Positions 16,432-26,056 of a stretch of DNA of 64,000 nucleotides are shown in pieces. Under the pieces are notes generated by a model, which was given only the letters and a program-made list of their open reading frames with translations, was not told where the DNA came from and did no database searches. This stretch comes from an uncultured Ruminococcus sp. (GTDB lineage: Bacteria > Bacillota > Clostridia > Oscillospirales > Acutalibacteraceae). The position numbers and the translations under genes are program-made. Position 1 is the first letter of the stretch. Every line of letters begins with the position of its first letter. The DNA is taken from assembly GCA_902762615.1 (NCBI GenBank), contig CACWOX010000001.1:124001-188000 (forward strand), read 5' to 3'.

Positions 16432-16485
16432 TCAGGTAAGCGATTGTTGATCTGCTCGTAATACCCTATTCTTCGTAAAAAAATC

Positions 16486-16527
16486 GCGGCTCTTCGGTAT
16501 CTCAGATTACCGGGGAGCCGCTTTTTA
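16486..16527 (+). terminator. Terminator after rpmE
   Basis: GCGGCTC...CGGTA pairs with TACCG...GAGCCGC around TCTCAGAT, followed by TTTTTAT. Confidence 0.9.
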
Positions 16528-16563
16528 TCAGTGTGACATGCGGAGCTTTATAAAGTGTGGGGG

Positions 16564-17280
16564 TTATTTAGTTTGTACTTGCCCCTTTCCCCCTTCTGCC
16601 TGCGTCTCGTCTTGGTAGACCTTGCGGGCATAGATAAGCAGAATAACCGTTCCGACCAAGAGATACCCCAGCGTAAGGAAAGGAACCGCAATTGCCGAAA
16701 CAACAGCAGATGTGACGATCATCAGCAGTCCGATAATGACAAACACAATGCCGCCGATCCGGTTGCATTTTTTCCATGTGCTGTCGTTGTACAGGCTCCA
16801 CGACACGCGGAAGCCGAAGAGATTGTTGCGGGGAGCCTTTGGCATAAAATTGCCCAGAACGACACACAGCACGCCTATCATTATGAACGACAGCCGTACT
16901 ATCAGATCGGAATTGACTTCCGTATGCCGCGAAGTGGCATTGCGGTAGGTCATGTAAAGAATGCCGCATTGCAGCGCTCCGAAAACCACCGGCACAGCGA
17001 GCGAAGTGATACCCAGCACCTTGCTGTTTGCCCTGGCTGTTTTCGCCTCGCTTTCGTCGGCGCTTTCCGCCCTCTTTGCGTAATGCCTGGTTACAAACGA
17101 GCTGACCGCGACGATCAGCAGGATAAGCAGCGGCATTAAGAACAATTCATACCTGCTCCCCATGCGGTCCACATTTCCTTCCACATCATAATGCATCGGC
17201 ACCTGCTCCGGCATGAACGGCAGCACCGCCGCCGTGACGACAAGCGGGAGCAGAGCGACGATTCCTCTGAGCTTTTTCAT
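16564..17280 (-). CDS. SdpI-family membrane protein (DUF1648 plus SdpI)
   Basis: 238 residues with about six membrane segments. The N-terminal part has MPEQVPMHYDVEGNVDRMGSR, the DUF1648 signature; the C-terminal half has GNFMPKAPRNNLFGFRVSWSLYNDSTWKKCNRIGG, the SdpI signature. In Bacillus, SdpI confers immunity to the SdpC toxin and sequesters the repressor SdpR. No sdpC or sdpR-like gene adjoins, so it is an orphan member, and a broader envelope role is possible. Promoter at 17311-17339. Confidence 0.88.
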   Translation of the reverse strand: MKKLRGIVALLPLVVTAAVLPFMPEQVPMHYDVEGNVDRMGSRYELFLMPLLILLIVAVSSFVTRHYAKRAESADESEAKTARANSKVLGITSLAVPVVFGALQCGILYMTYRNATSRHTEVNSDLIVRLSFIMIGVLCVVLGNFMPKAPRNNLFGFRVSWSLYNDSTWKKCNRIGGIVFVIIGLLMIVTSAVVSAIAVPFLTLGYLLVGTVILLIYARKVYQDETQAEGGKGQVQTK

Positions 17281-17310
17281 AATATTGCCTCCTGTTAATT
17301 CTTTAAATAC

Positions 17311-17339
17311 ATTCTATCATGCACACAAATAATTGTCAA
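17311..17339 (-). promoter_or_regulatory. Promoter for the SdpI-like gene
   Basis: Minus-strand TTGACA (17334-17339), 17 bp, TAGAAT (17311-17316), 31 bp before the start codon. Confidence 0.85.
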
Positions 17340-17418
17340 GGACAATCGGATGATTGCGTTTTATGAACGTTCAGAATAGATCATTCGGGATAACAAATAA
17401 AAAATCCGAAAAAAACAC

Positions 17419-17447
17419 TTGACAAACCGGTTTGCGTTTGATATAAT
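17419..17447 (+). promoter_or_regulatory. Promoter for tRNA-Gly
   Basis: TTGACA (17419-17424), 17 bp, TATAAT (17442-17447), ending 24 bp before the tRNA. Confidence 0.92.
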
Positions 17448-17471
17448 AATCAGGCAATCGCAGATCGGCAT

Positions 17472-17547
17472 GCGGAATTAGCTCATCTGGTAGAGCGCCA
17501 CCTTGCCAAGGTGGAGGTAGCGAGTTCGAGCCTCGTATTCCGCTCCA
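17472..17547 (+). tRNA. tRNA-Gly (anticodon GCC)
   Basis: 76 nt including an encoded CCA. The acceptor GCGGAAT pairs with ATTCCGC; the D arm, the anticodon stem CCACC/GGTGG enclosing TTGCCAA, and the T arm with GTTCGAG are all intact. Its own promoter and terminator make it a single-tRNA unit. Confidence 0.97.
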
Positions 17548-17553
17548 TCAGCA

Positions 17554-17590
17554 AGCGCCACAGTATTTAAATTGTGGCGCTTTTCTTTTT
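17554..17590 (+). terminator. Terminator after tRNA-Gly
   Basis: GCGCCACA pairs with TGTGGCGC around GTATTTAAAT, then TTTTCTTTTTTTT. Confidence 0.92.
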
Positions 17591-17617
17591 TTTCATTTTC
17601 TTGCAGGGGGACGTTAA

Positions 17618-18160
17618 ATGACATTCAAGCCTATCGAAACACAGCGCCTTATCATCAGAAAATTCAAGCCAAGCGATTACACCGAGCTTTACGATTATCT
17701 TTCGGACATCAATGTGGTTCGCTTTGAGCCCTATGAACCCTATTCATTGGAGCAGGCAAAGCGGGAAGCCGAGTTCCGTTCCAACTCAGACGAATTCTTT
17801 GCCGTCACACTGAAGGACAGCGGCAGGCTGATAGGCAATCTCTATCTTGGCAAGCGGCAATTTGACACCTTCGAGCTTGGATATGTCTTTGACCGGAACT
17901 GGCAGATGTGCGGCTATGCGACCGAATCGGCGACCGCTCTGCTCAACTACACCTTCGCCACACTCAAAGCCCACCGTGTGATCGCGGAATGCCATTCCCT
18001 CAACTACCGTTCGCACAAGCTGATGGAGCGTCTGGGCATGAGGAAAGAAGCTGAATTTAAGCAGAACATTTATTTCAAAAAGGATTCCTTCGGCAATCCG
18101 ATATGGCAGGACACGCTGCAATACGCCATACTCAGTTCCGAATGGAACAGGAAGGAATAA
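17618..18160 (+). CDS. GNAT acetyltransferase, RimJ/RimL-like
   Basis: 180 residues. ETQRLIIRKFKPSDYTELYDYLSD at the N-terminus, the ELGYVFDRNWQMCGYATESATALLNYTF acetyl-CoA-binding segment and the C-terminal NYRSHKLMERLGMRKEAEF are the Acetyltransf_3 (RimJ/RimL) pattern. Members acetylate protein N-termini or small amines; the substrate is not predictable. AGGGGG lies before the ATG. Its stop is 4 bp from the nth start, so the two are translated from one message. Confidence 0.87.
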   Translation: MTFKPIETQRLIIRKFKPSDYTELYDYLSDINVVRFEPYEPYSLEQAKREAEFRSNSDEFFAVTLKDSGRLIGNLYLGKRQFDTFELGYVFDRNWQMCGYATESATALLNYTFATLKAHRVIAECHSLNYRSHKLMERLGMRKEAEFKQNIYFKKDSFGNPIWQDTLQYAILSSEWNRKE

Positions 18161-18164
18161 AGGC

Positions 18165-18794
18165 ATGACTAAAAAAGACCTCGCCGCGCAGACCGTTGCG
18201 GCACTCAAAAAAATTTACCCCGACGCTTTATGCTCGCTTACATACAAAAATCCGGTAGAGCTGCTGATTGCCGTGCGGCTGTCGGCGCAATGCACTGACA
18301 CGAGGGTGAACAAGGTCACTCCGGTGCTGTTTGAAAAATATCCCACGCTCGAATCGCTCTGTAACGCTTCGGCGGAGGACATAGGCGAAATCATAAAGCC
18401 CTGCGGACTTTTCAACACCAAGGCGCGGGACATCAAAAATCTCGCCCTGATGATACGCGATGAGCATGGCGGCGCCGTTCCCGACACCATGGAGCAATTG
18501 CTGAAACTGCCGGGGGTGGGACGCAAGACAGCCAATCTCATTCTGGGCGACGTCTACGGCAAGCCTGCCATCGTCGCCGACACGCACTGCATTCGCATTG
18601 CAGGCAGAATCGGGCTGACCGACGGCACCAAAGACCCGGTGAAGGTGGAAAGGCAGCTGCGCGAATGTGTCGAGCCGCAGGAGGGCAACAATCTCTGCCA
18701 CAGGTTCGTACTGTTCGGGCGCGAAACCTGCACGGCGCGTTCCCCCAAGTGCGGCAATTGTCCGCTCAGCGGCTTCTGCCATTTTGAAAAATGA
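18165..18794 (+). CDS. nth: Endonuclease III
   Basis: Base-excision DNA glycosylase/AP lyase for oxidised pyrimidines. The 209-residue product has the helix-hairpin-helix LPGVGRKTANL with catalytic Lys121, catalytic Asp139 in VADTHCIRI, and a C-terminal 4Fe-4S cluster of spacing C-x6-C-x2-C-x5-C (CTARSPKCGNCPLSGFC). Length matches the family. It follows the acetyltransferase gene by 4 bp and precedes pflA by about 100 bp. Confidence 0.97.
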   Translation: MTKKDLAAQTVAALKKIYPDALCSLTYKNPVELLIAVRLSAQCTDTRVNKVTPVLFEKYPTLESLCNASAEDIGEIIKPCGLFNTKARDIKNLALMIRDEHGGAVPDTMEQLLKLPGVGRKTANLILGDVYGKPAIVADTHCIRIAGRIGLTDGTKDPVKVERQLRECVEPQEGNNLCHRFVLFGRETCTARSPKCGNCPLSGFCHFEK

Positions 18795-18891
18795 ACAAAA
18801 AGAACAATAAAAGCCAATCGCTAATGTGGATAAGGCTGATTCTGTTTTTGTCACGAAAAAGCCATTGAATTTAGAGGAGAGATAGTTTATC

Positions 18892-19629
18892 ATGTTATTA
18901 GGAAGGATTCACTCCACCGAATCATTCGGCTCCGTGGACGGTCCCGGCGTGAGATTTGTCATCTTTATGCAGGGCTGCCGGCTGCGCTGCCGCTACTGCC
19001 ACAATCCCGACACATGGAAAACTGACGAGGGCGGCAAAATGCAGTCGGCGGACGAGCTGCTTGACGCTGCCGAAAGGTACCGGGGATATTGGGGCAGCGA
19101 GGGCGGCATTACCATGAGCGGAGGCGAACCGCTGCTGCAAATCGACTTTCTGCTCGACCTTTTCCGCAAGGCAAAGCAGCGGGACGTCAACACATGCATC
19201 GACACGGCGGGACAGCCCTTCACCCGTGAGGAACCCTATTTCTCAAAATTCCGGGAGCTGTGCGGGGTCACCGATCTTTTCATCGCGGACATCAAGCACA
19301 TCGACCCGCAGCGGCATATTGAGCTTACCGGAAAAGACAATGGGAACATTCTAGACATGCTGCGCTTTTTGTCGGACATCGGCAAGCCGGTATGGATCCG
19401 GCACGTGCTTGTTCCCGGCATAACCGACGACGACGGTTTTCTCAGACGAACGGCGGAATTCATTCAAACACTGGGCAATGTGCGGAAGGTGGAGGTTCTA
19501 CCCTATCACTCATTCGGAATATACAAGTGGGAAATGCTTGGAATCCCCTATTCGCTCAGAGATACCCAGCCGCCGGACAAAGACAGAGTGGCAAACGCTC
19601 AGAGAATATTGCGTTCTGCAATAGAGTGA
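18892..19629 (+). CDS. pflA: Pyruvate formate-lyase activating enzyme
   Basis: Radical SAM enzyme that abstracts hydrogen from a PFL backbone glycine to make the glycyl radical. The 245-residue product shows [17 protein letters not shown] followed by CRYC, giving the C-x3-C-x2-C cluster site (CRLRCRYC), and the [10 protein letters not shown] glycine-rich SAM motif. GAGGAGAG precedes the ATG. It lies 64 bp upstream of pflB on the same strand; this pair supplies anaerobic conversion of pyruvate to acetyl-CoA and formate. Confidence 0.96.
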   Translation: MLLGRIHSTESFGSVDGPGVRFVIFMQGCRLRCRYCHNPDTWKTDEGGKMQSADELLDAAERYRGYWGSEGGITMSGGEPLLQIDFLLDLFRKAKQRDVNTCIDTAGQPFTREEPYFSKFRELCGVTDLFIADIKHIDPQRHIELTGKDNGNILDMLRFLSDIGKPVWIRHVLVPGITDDDGFLRRTAEFIQTLGNVRKVEVLPYHSFGIYKWEMLGIPYSLRDTQPPDKDRVANAQRILRSAIE

Positions 19630-19693
19630 GTCAGCAGGCTCCGCGCAAATGCGGACAGGAATATTTTTATTAAGCAGGAAAGGATTTGATCCT

Positions 19694-21943
19694 ATGAGCA
19701 ACAACGCATGGAGAGGCTTTAAGGGCAGAGTATGGAAAGAGGACGTGAATGTGAGAGACTTCATTCAGTCCAATTACACCCCCTATGACGGCGACGAGAG
19801 CTTCCTGGAAGGTCCCACCGAGGCGACCGACAAGCTCTGGGGCAGACTGCAGGAGCTGCAAAAGGAAGAACGCGCCAGGGGCGGCGTGCTGGAGTGCGAG
19901 ACCGAAGTGGTATCCCGCATGAACGCCTACGGTCCCGGCTATATCGACGAATCCATGAAGGATCTGGAAAAGATCGTCGGATTGCAGACCGACAAGCCGC
20001 TCAAACGCGCATTCATGCCCTACGGCGGCATCAAGATGGCGGAGCAGGCGGCTGCGACCTACGGCTACACCGTCAATCCCGAGCTTGTCAAAATATTCAC
20101 CCAGTACCACAAGACCCACAATCAGGCGGTATTCGACGCTTACACCCCCGAGATGAAGCTCGCGCGCCACAGCCATATCATCACCGGTCTGCCTGACACC
20201 TACGGCAGAGGCAGAATCGTCGGCGATTACAGACGCGTCGCGCTCTACGGCATTGATTATCTCATTGAGAAGAAGGAAAACGACCTCGCCCACTGCGGCG
20301 GCGGCAACATGATAGACAAATTCATCCGTCTGCGTGAGGAAATCGCCGAACAGCTTCGCGCCCTCAGAGGCATGCGGAAGATGGCGAGAATATACGGCTA
20401 CGACATTTCCCGTCCGGCTGAAAACGCGCAGGAAGCCGTGCAGTGGGTTTACTTCGGCTACCTCGCCGCCATCAAGACCCAGAACGGCGCCGCGATGAGC
20501 GTCGGCAGAATTTCGACATTCCTCGACATATACATTCAGCGCGACCTCGAGGAAGGCACCATTACCGAGAAGGAAGCGCAGGAGCTGATCGACCACATGG
20601 TCATGAAATTCCGTATGGTCAAATTCGCCCGTATTCCCTCCTACAACGCCCTTTTCTCAGGCGATCCGGTTTGGGCTACCCTCGAAATGGCTGGCATAGG
20701 CGTGGACGGAAGACACATGGTCACCAAGAACGACTTCCGCTTCCTGCACACCCTTGAGGACATGGGTCCCTCTCCCGAACCCAATCTCACGGTGCTTTAT
20801 TCTTCGAGACTTCCCGAGAACTTCAAGAAATACACCGCTAAAATATCCATCAATACTTCCTCCATACAGTACGAAAACGACTGCGTCATGCGTCCGGTAT
20901 GGGGCGACGACTACAGCATATGCTGCTGCGTTTCCGCCACGCAGACCGGCAAGGAAATGCAGTTCTTCGGCGCGAGAGCCAACCTTGCCAAATGCCTGCT
21001 TTACGCCCTCAACGGCGGCATTGACGCCAAATCCAAGGAGCAGATCGGTCCGAAATACCTCCCCTTCACAGGCGACATTCTCACATACGATGAAGTCATT
21101 GAGAAATTCGACGCCATGATGGACTGGCTGGTCGAGCTGTATGTCAACACCCTCAATCTCATTCACTATATGCACGACAAGTACTACTATGAAGCCGCCG
21201 AAATGGCACTGATCGACACCGACGTCCGCCGCACCTTCGCCACCGGCATTGCGGGATTCTCACATGTTGTCGATTCGCTCTGCGCCATCAAGTATGCCAC
21301 CGTCAAGCCCATCAGAGACGAGGACGGACTGATCGTGGACTTCGAGACCGAAGGCGACTTCCCGCGCTACGGCAATGACGACGACCGCGCCGACGAAATC
21401 GCCATATGGCTGCTCAAAACCTTCATCAACAAGGTCAAGGGCTGCCACACCTACCGCGATTCCGAGCCGACCACATCCATTCTCACCATCACATCAAATG
21501 TTGTCTACGGCAAGGCGACAGGCGCTACGCCCGACGGACGCAAGGCATTCACCCCCTTTGCTCCCGGCGCCAATCCCGCCTACGGAGCCGAAAAGAACGG
21601 ACTGCTGGCTTCGCTCAATTCCGTTGCCAAGCTGCCCTACGAATACGCCCTCGACGGCATTTCCAATACCCAGACCATCAGCCCTGACGCGCTCGGACAC
21701 ACCGAGGAGGAACGCGTCAACAACCTCTGGCATGTGCTGGACGGTTACTTTGACAAGGGCGCTCACCACCTCAACGTCAACGTATTCGGCATAGACAAGC
21801 TCAAGGACTGCATGGAGCATCCCGAGAAGCCGGAGTACGCCAACTTCACCATCCGCGTATCGGGCTACGCCGTCAAATTCATCGACCTGACTCCCGAACA
21901 GCAGCTCGACGTGATCGCCCGTTCGGCTCACGAGTGCATGTGA
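19694..21943 (+). CDS. pflB: Formate C-acetyltransferase (pyruvate formate-lyase)
   Basis: 749-residue glycyl-radical enzyme cleaving pyruvate with CoA to formate and acetyl-CoA, a main fermentation step. The catalytic cysteines are in SICCCVSA (residues 410-412), and the radical glycine is in RVSGYA (Gly724) at the C-terminus, as in true PFL. The N-terminal [20 protein letters not shown] also matches PFL rather than the diol dehydratase-like or benzylsuccinate synthase-like relatives. The ATG at 19694 has AGGAAAGGAT upstream; the longer frame from 19649 lacks a site. No formate channel gene is adjacent. Confidence 0.97.
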   Translation: MSNNAWRGFKGRVWKEDVNVRDFIQSNYTPYDGDESFLEGPTEATDKLWGRLQELQKEERARGGVLECETEVVSRMNAYGPGYIDESMKDLEKIVGLQTDKPLKRAFMPYGGIKMAEQAAATYGYTVNPELVKIFTQYHKTHNQAVFDAYTPEMKLARHSHIITGLPDTYGRGRIVGDYRRVALYGIDYLIEKKENDLAHCGGGNMIDKFIRLREEIAEQLRALRGMRKMARIYGYDISRPAENAQEAVQWVYFGYLAAIKTQNGAAMSVGRISTFLDIYIQRDLEEGTITEKEAQELIDHMVMKFRMVKFARIPSYNALFSGDPVWATLEMAGIGVDGRHMVTKNDFRFLHTLEDMGPSPEPNLTVLYSSRLPENFKKYTAKISINTSSIQYENDCVMRPVWGDDYSICCCVSATQTGKEMQFFGARANLAKCLLYALNGGIDAKSKEQIGPKYLPFTGDILTYDEVIEKFDAMMDWLVELYVNTLNLIHYMHDKYYYEAAEMALIDTDVRRTFATGIAGFSHVVDSLCAIKYATVKPIRDEDGLIVDFETEGDFPRYGNDDDRADEIAIWLLKTFINKVKGCHTYRDSEPTTSILTITSNVVYGKATGATPDGRKAFTPFAPGANPAYGAEKNGLLASLNSVAKLPYEYALDGISNTQTISPDALGHTEEERVNNLWHVLDGYFDKGAHHLNVNVFGIDKLKDCMEHPEKPEYANFTIRVSGYAVKFIDLTPEQQLDVIARSAHECM

Positions 21944-21971
21944 TTTTTTAAATAAAAAGGGGGATTTCAAT

Positions 21972-22226
21972 ATGTATAATGTCTCGGTACCGATACCGGA
22001 TGAAGTACTTTTTGACGCACATCTTTCCAAAAGGAAGTCCGAAGTATACGTCAGACAGGCAGCTGCTTTGTTTTATTACACAAAGCTTGGCATTTCTTTG
22101 GGATACTGCGCCGACATTGCGGATATGAACAAGACGGATTTTATCAAATTGCTCTCGGAAAACGGCATTTCTATATTTGAATTTGAAAATGAGGATGAAC
22201 TGAGCGAGGATATCGCCAATGCGTAA
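21972..22226 (+). CDS. UPF0175-like antitoxin candidate
   Basis: 84 residues. The VPIPDEVLFDAHLSKRKSEVYVRQAAALFYYTKLGISLGYCADIADMNKTDFIKLLSENGI core matches the UPF0175 family: a short helical stretch followed by a helix-turn-helix-like GYCADIADMNKTDFIKLL. Members are found as antitoxins next to DUF3368 proteins. AAAGGGGG lies before the ATG. It overlaps the next gene by 8 bp, and the pair lies 28 bp after pflB with visibly lower G+C than the pfl genes. Confidence 0.75.
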   Translation: MYNVSVPIPDEVLFDAHLSKRKSEVYVRQAAALFYYTKLGISLGYCADIADMNKTDFIKLLSENGISIFEFENEDELSEDIANA

Positions 22227-22707
22227 AGTAATAGTGAATTCAACGCCGATTCTTGCCCTTGGCAATATCGGAAAACTGGATATCCTTCGTCAATTATACG
22301 GAACAATATATATTGCTGACGCTGTTTACAAAGAAGTCACAGCAACCGATGACAAAGCTAGTGCGGCATTACGTCTTTCAGAAAATTGGATAAAGGTGCT
22401 GAACATAGATAATCCGCAGGATTATGCCATGTACCGCGCAAAGCTCCATGCGGGTGAAGTTGAGACAATGATACTTGCGCAGCAGGATTCATTTGGAGCC
22501 GATTTGGTGATCCTTGATGATCTGGCAGCAAGAAAAACCGCTAAATACCTCGGCTTAACTGTAACCGGCACGATCGGTGTACTGATAAAAGCAAAGCAAG
22601 AAGGCATTGTTCCTGAGGTCAGACCGCTGCTTGACAAAATGATTGCGAACGGGTTTTATATAAGTGAAAAAACAATGAATATGGTTTTATCCAAAATCGG
22701 TGAATAA
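22219..22707 (+). CDS. DUF3368 (PIN-like) toxin candidate
   Basis: 162 residues. The N-terminal VNSTPILALGNIGKLDIL, the LHAGEVETMILAQ middle and ADLVILDDLAARKTAKYLGLTVTGTIGVLIKAK are the DUF3368 pattern, a PIN-domain-like fold with acidic residues at the expected sites (Glu in AGEVE, Asp-Asp in LDDLAA). Such proteins pair with UPF0175 antitoxins, as here, in a VapBC-like arrangement. The 8 bp overlap shows translational coupling. RNase activity is inferred from the fold, not shown. Confidence 0.78.
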   Translation: MRKVIVNSTPILALGNIGKLDILRQLYGTIYIADAVYKEVTATDDKASAALRLSENWIKVLNIDNPQDYAMYRAKLHAGEVETMILAQQDSFGADLVILDDLAARKTAKYLGLTVTGTIGVLIKAKQEGIVPEVRPLLDKMIANGFYISEKTMNMVLSKIGE

Positions 22708-22711
22708 TAAA

Positions 22712-22755
22712 GCAAGGCGGTACCTTCCTCAATTGGAGTGTGCGCCTTGCTTTTT
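22712..22755 (+). terminator. Terminator after the UPF0175/DUF3368 pair
   Basis: GCAAGGCG and CGCCTTGC are separated by about 25 bases and followed by TTTTTC. Confidence 0.85.
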
Positions 22756-22768
22756 CTTTAATTATGTA

Positions 22769-22797
22769 TTGATAATTTGTTTTGTTTGTGTTATAAT
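22769..22797 (+). promoter_or_regulatory. Promoter for the Mrp/NBP35-like gene
   Basis: TTGATA (22769-22774), 17 bp, TATAAT (22792-22797), 38 bp before the ATG. Confidence 0.85.
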
Positions 22798-22834
22798 AAT
22801 ACTTAACATCATTTTGTTTAGGAGATAATCAACT

Positions 22835-23668
22835 ATGAGTGAATGTACACACGATTGCAGCACATGCTCGGCAAACTGTTCCAGCCGTCAGCCCTCCAAA
22901 GAGGACTTTCTGGAGAAGCTCAATGACCTGAGCAGCGTCAAGAAGGTAATAGGCGTTGTCAGCGGCAAGGGCGGCGTCGGCAAATCCCTCGTCACCTCGA
23001 TGCTGGCAGTTACCTTCAATCGCCGCAATTTCAAGACCGCCATTCTCGACGCAGACGTAACCGGTCCTTCCATTCCCAAGGCTTTCGGCGTGAAGGAGAA
23101 GGCGCACGGCACCGAGCAGTATATCATTCCCGCCGTCACCAAGACCGGAATCCAGATGATTTCCGTCAATCTTCTGCTGGACAACGAGACTGACCCTGTT
23201 GTTTGGAGAGGTCCCGTGATCGCCGGCACCGTCAAGCAGTTCTGGACAGACGTGATCTGGAAGGACGTAGACTACATGTTCGTCGATATGCCTCCCGGAA
23301 CCGGCGACGTGCCGCTGACGGTGTTCCAGTCGCTTCCGCTCGACGGCATTGTGATAGTCACCTCGCCGCAGGAGCTTGTTTCCATGATCGTAACAAAGGC
23401 TGTCAATATGGCGAAGCTGATGGACATTCCGATTCTCGGCATTGTGGAAAACATGAGCTATGTGGAATGCCCCGACTGCGGCAGGAAGATCAACGTATTC
23501 GGCGAGAGCAAGACCGACGCCGTTGCAGCCGAATTCGGTCTGAAAGTGCTCGCCAAGCTGCCGCTTGACCCTGTGTTGGCAAACAACTGCGACAACGGTC
23601 TTATCGAGCTTTTTGAAGGCGACTATATGGAATCAGCCGCCGACGAAATCGAAAAGGCTGTCAACTGA
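22835..23668 (+). CDS. Mrp/NBP35-type Fe-S carrier ATPase
   Basis: 277 residues of the ApbC/Mrp P-loop family, which binds and delivers Fe-S clusters. The deviant Walker A GVVSGKGGVGKS, FVDMPPGTGDVPLTV and the CPDCGR pair (C-x2-C, the bridging cluster site) are clear. An additional N-terminal cysteine cluster, CTHDCSTCSANC, resembles the NBP35-type N-terminal 4Fe-4S motif. A TTAGGAGA site precedes the ATG, and the gene has its own promoter and terminator. It may serve the glycyl-radical and radical SAM enzymes encoded just upstream, but that is inference. Confidence 0.92.
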   Translation: MSECTHDCSTCSANCSSRQPSKEDFLEKLNDLSSVKKVIGVVSGKGGVGKSLVTSMLAVTFNRRNFKTAILDADVTGPSIPKAFGVKEKAHGTEQYIIPAVTKTGIQMISVNLLLDNETDPVVWRGPVIAGTVKQFWTDVIWKDVDYMFVDMPPGTGDVPLTVFQSLPLDGIVIVTSPQELVSMIVTKAVNMAKLMDIPILGIVENMSYVECPDCGRKINVFGESKTDAVAAEFGLKVLAKLPLDPVLANNCDNGLIELFEGDYMESAADEIEKAVN

Positions 23669-23710
23669 TTTTTCGTATTATCTCAATACAAATAATTCCT
23701 CATCGAAAGA

Positions 23711-23746
23711 GCGATACCTTGTGCAATGCAAGACATCGCTTTTTTG
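23711..23746 (+). terminator. Terminator after the Mrp/NBP35-like gene
   Basis: GCGAT..CTTG pairs with CAAG..ATCGC, an imperfect stem with one internal loop, followed by TTTTTT. Confidence 0.75.
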
Positions 23747-23811
23747 TTTGAGCCGCTGACAGCAGCAATAATTATCATAATATCCTCACTCAGAATAATC
23801 GTCTGTTGCTA

Positions 23812-23840
23812 TTGACTATCGGAAATCACTGTGTTAGAAT
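23812..23840 (+). promoter_or_regulatory. Promoter for the SUKH-like gene
   Basis: TTGACT (23812-23817), 17 bp, TAGAAT (23835-23840), 37 bp before the ATG. Confidence 0.8.
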
Positions 23841-23877
23841 AACTTTGTATCTTTTTTAAAGGAAATGATCATATATT

Positions 23878-24408
23878 ATGACTCCTGCCGAATTCACCCA
23901 AAAATGGAAGCATTCTCCTATAGTGAAATTCAGGCTTCCGGCACAGGCATCGGAGGGACTCAGCTGCTGCTCTGCATCCGTTCTCAGAGAATACGGTCTG
24001 CCTCAGACTGCCGAGCCGTGGCTCAGCTTTATGGAATTCGTTCCGACTGATCGACTGACCCCGCTTGACGCACAAGGTCTTTTTCCGATAGGCTGTCTTG
24101 CAAACGGGAGCTTTATCTGCATAGAAAAACAGTCCGACAGGCTCGTTATATTCGACCCAAACGAACCGGATGAGCTGTGGGCTCTGAATTCATCGCTCGA
24201 AGCGCTCTATGAAAGCATGGTGATATTTGCCTCTTTCATTGAAGAGGTCAACCGTCGCAATCCCAATTACAACAGCAATTTTAAGATACCCGACGGTATG
24301 CTCAGCGAGCTGAAAGAAAAACTCACTGCCTGCGATTCCGAGGCTATGGCGGCTAAAGGCTACTGGTATTGTGAAATCGGAGTGCTTGACGACAGCTCCG
24401 TTATGTAA
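23878..24408 (+). CDS. SUKH-superfamily (SUKH-4-like) protein
   Basis: 176 residues. LREYGLPQTAEPWLSFMEF followed by FPIGCLANGSFICIEKQSDRLVIFDPNEPDELWALNSSLEALYESMVIFASFIEEV has the layout of SUKH immunity proteins: a glycine-proline element, then a beta strand pair carrying G.....I...... and an aromatic/acidic helix. SUKH proteins neutralise contact-dependent or polymorphic toxins. No toxin gene lies nearby, so it would be an orphan immunity gene or a domesticated member. The match is by pattern only. Confidence 0.6.
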   Translation: MTPAEFTQKWKHSPIVKFRLPAQASEGLSCCSASVLREYGLPQTAEPWLSFMEFVPTDRLTPLDAQGLFPIGCLANGSFICIEKQSDRLVIFDPNEPDELWALNSSLEALYESMVIFASFIEEVNRRNPNYNSNFKIPDGMLSELKEKLTACDSEAMAAKGYWYCEIGVLDDSSVM

Positions 24409-24459
24409 TGTACGAAATTCAACTGATATTTATTTGTTTATGAAACCGGTGTATTTTAT

Positions 24460-26049
24460 ATGAACGCAGGATACAGATACGCAAACGACAACCACCATTC
24501 ACCCCATTTCGACACAAAAGGCTGCGGCATGCAGCTGTACTCCGGACTTGGAATCGTGCTGCTGGTGCTTTTCGGCTCGCTTTATTATATCTTCAAGGTG
24601 ACTCTTCTTCCTATTGAGATCCACAATTCAATGCCCTACATGACGCCTGAAACCGTCGCGCTGTCCATGCAGCCGGCAGTATCGCAGAACCTCGCTGACC
24701 GTCGCTTCACATTGCAGGTCGACGGCAAGGAGACGGAATTCCGGTTGGGTGATTTTGAATTTACCTCTTCCCCCTATGAGGACGGACATTCGGAGGAAGT
24801 GACCTACAAAAACGCAAAGGGCAAGGAACTGACAAAGGTCATCACCACCAAAGGCAATCTCTGCTTCAACGAAACGGCAGTACATGATTTCATCTACCAA
24901 TTAGCCAAGCAGTACGGTACGCCCATGATTGCGCCGAAATACAAGATAAGCGGAGACAAACTTACCGTCTACAAAGGCTCCGACGGCGTGGGAATAGATT
25001 ATGACAACCTGATAGATACGGTTTACGAACGCATCAAGGCGGACGACTACAGCCCGATTTCCACCAAAATAGTCACCCTGACCACACCTGAAGTCGACAT
25101 CGACCAAATATACAATGAAGTGAAATGCGGTCCCTCCAGCGCATACGTCACCGAGGATTCCGCAGGCAACCCCCAATTTACTGCCGACATCATAGGCAAG
25201 GACTTCGACCTTGAAGCGGCACGGAATACCATTCAATCGCAAGCCGACAAAACCAAGTGGACCATCAAATTGACGCTGACTTACCCTGAGGTTAGTCTTA
25301 AAGAGGTCCGCGCCCCCTATTGCCTTGATGTGCTCTCCACCTGCACCACATCCTACAAGGGCTCAAGCAAGGAGAGATCCAACAACGTCGAGCGTGCGGC
25401 AGACAACATCAATACCTACGGAGATTTTACCGACGGATATATCATGCAGCCGGGCGATGAATTTTCGTTCAACGGAGTGGTCGGACAGCGCACTGCCAAA
25501 AACGGATTCATGAAGGCTCCCGTCTATCTCTCGTCCGGCTCCAGCGAGGATTACGGCGGCGGCATCTGTCAGGTTTCCACCACCCTTTACTGCGCCGCGC
25601 TCTACGCAAATTTGCAGATAACCGAGCGGCACAATCATATTTATGTCATTCACTACTGGCCCACCGAGGGCTGCGACTCGACTGTGGACTGGGGGCACCT
25701 TGATTTCAAGTTTCGCAACAACAAGGAGTATCCCATTAAGGTAAAGCTCACCTACGAGAATAAGAAGCTGACTGCAACCATCACCGGCACAGAGGACGGA
25801 ATAACCGTTAAGCTCGAAAGTGAAGTGGAAAGCAAGGTCGCGTTTGATATTGTCTACAAGCGTCCGAACGCAGACAATCCCGAGGGCAAAACCACCGGCG
25901 GCGACAAAGGCAAGACCATTCGCGTGTGGAAGAAGGTATATCAGGACGGCAATCTGATTGAAAAAAAGAAGCTCTCGTATGACCTTTACAAGCCGCTGAC
26001 CAAAACCATTTACACCAAAAACCTTCCGGAAGGCGCTCAATACAGCTGA
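24460..26049 (+). CDS. VanW family protein
   Basis: 529 residues with a short cytoplasmic N-terminus, one membrane segment (about residues 24-46) and an extracellular body. The middle region is the peptidoglycan-binding-4-type repeat domain; the VanW domain begins near PGDEFSFNGVVGQRT and contains the hallmark GGGICQVSTTLYCAALYANLQITERHNH. VanW domains occur in vancomycin-resistance clusters, but most chromosomal copies, like this one, have no van genes beside them and an unknown cell-wall role. The tail after residue 440 may be a beta-rich G5-like segment. The ribosome binding site is weak. Confidence 0.9.
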   Translation: MNAGYRYANDNHHSPHFDTKGCGMQLYSGLGIVLLVLFGSLYYIFKVTLLPIEIHNSMPYMTPETVALSMQPAVSQNLADRRFTLQVDGKETEFRLGDFEFTSSPYEDGHSEEVTYKNAKGKELTKVITTKGNLCFNETAVHDFIYQLAKQYGTPMIAPKYKISGDKLTVYKGSDGVGIDYDNLIDTVYERIKADDYSPISTKIVTLTTPEVDIDQIYNEVKCGPSSAYVTEDSAGNPQFTADIIGKDFDLEAARNTIQSQADKTKWTIKLTLTYPEVSLKEVRAPYCLDVLSTCTTSYKGSSKERSNNVERAADNINTYGDFTDGYIMQPGDEFSFNGVVGQRTAKNGFMKAPVYLSSGSSEDYGGGICQVSTTLYCAALYANLQITERHNHIYVIHYWPTEGCDSTVDWGHLDFKFRNNKEYPIKVKLTYENKKLTATITGTEDGITVKLESEVESKVAFDIVYKRPNADNPEGKTTGGDKGKTIRVWKKVYQDGNLIEKKKLSYDLYKPLTKTIYTKNLPEGAQYS

Positions 26050-26056
26050 CGGCAGC

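Noticed and set aside
19670-20596. 308-codon minus-strand frame
   Set aside because: Antisense to pflB; caused by codon usage of the real gene.
22212-22226. Frameshift between UPF0175 and DUF3368 genes
   Set aside because: The 8 bp overlap is the usual coupled arrangement; both products are full length.
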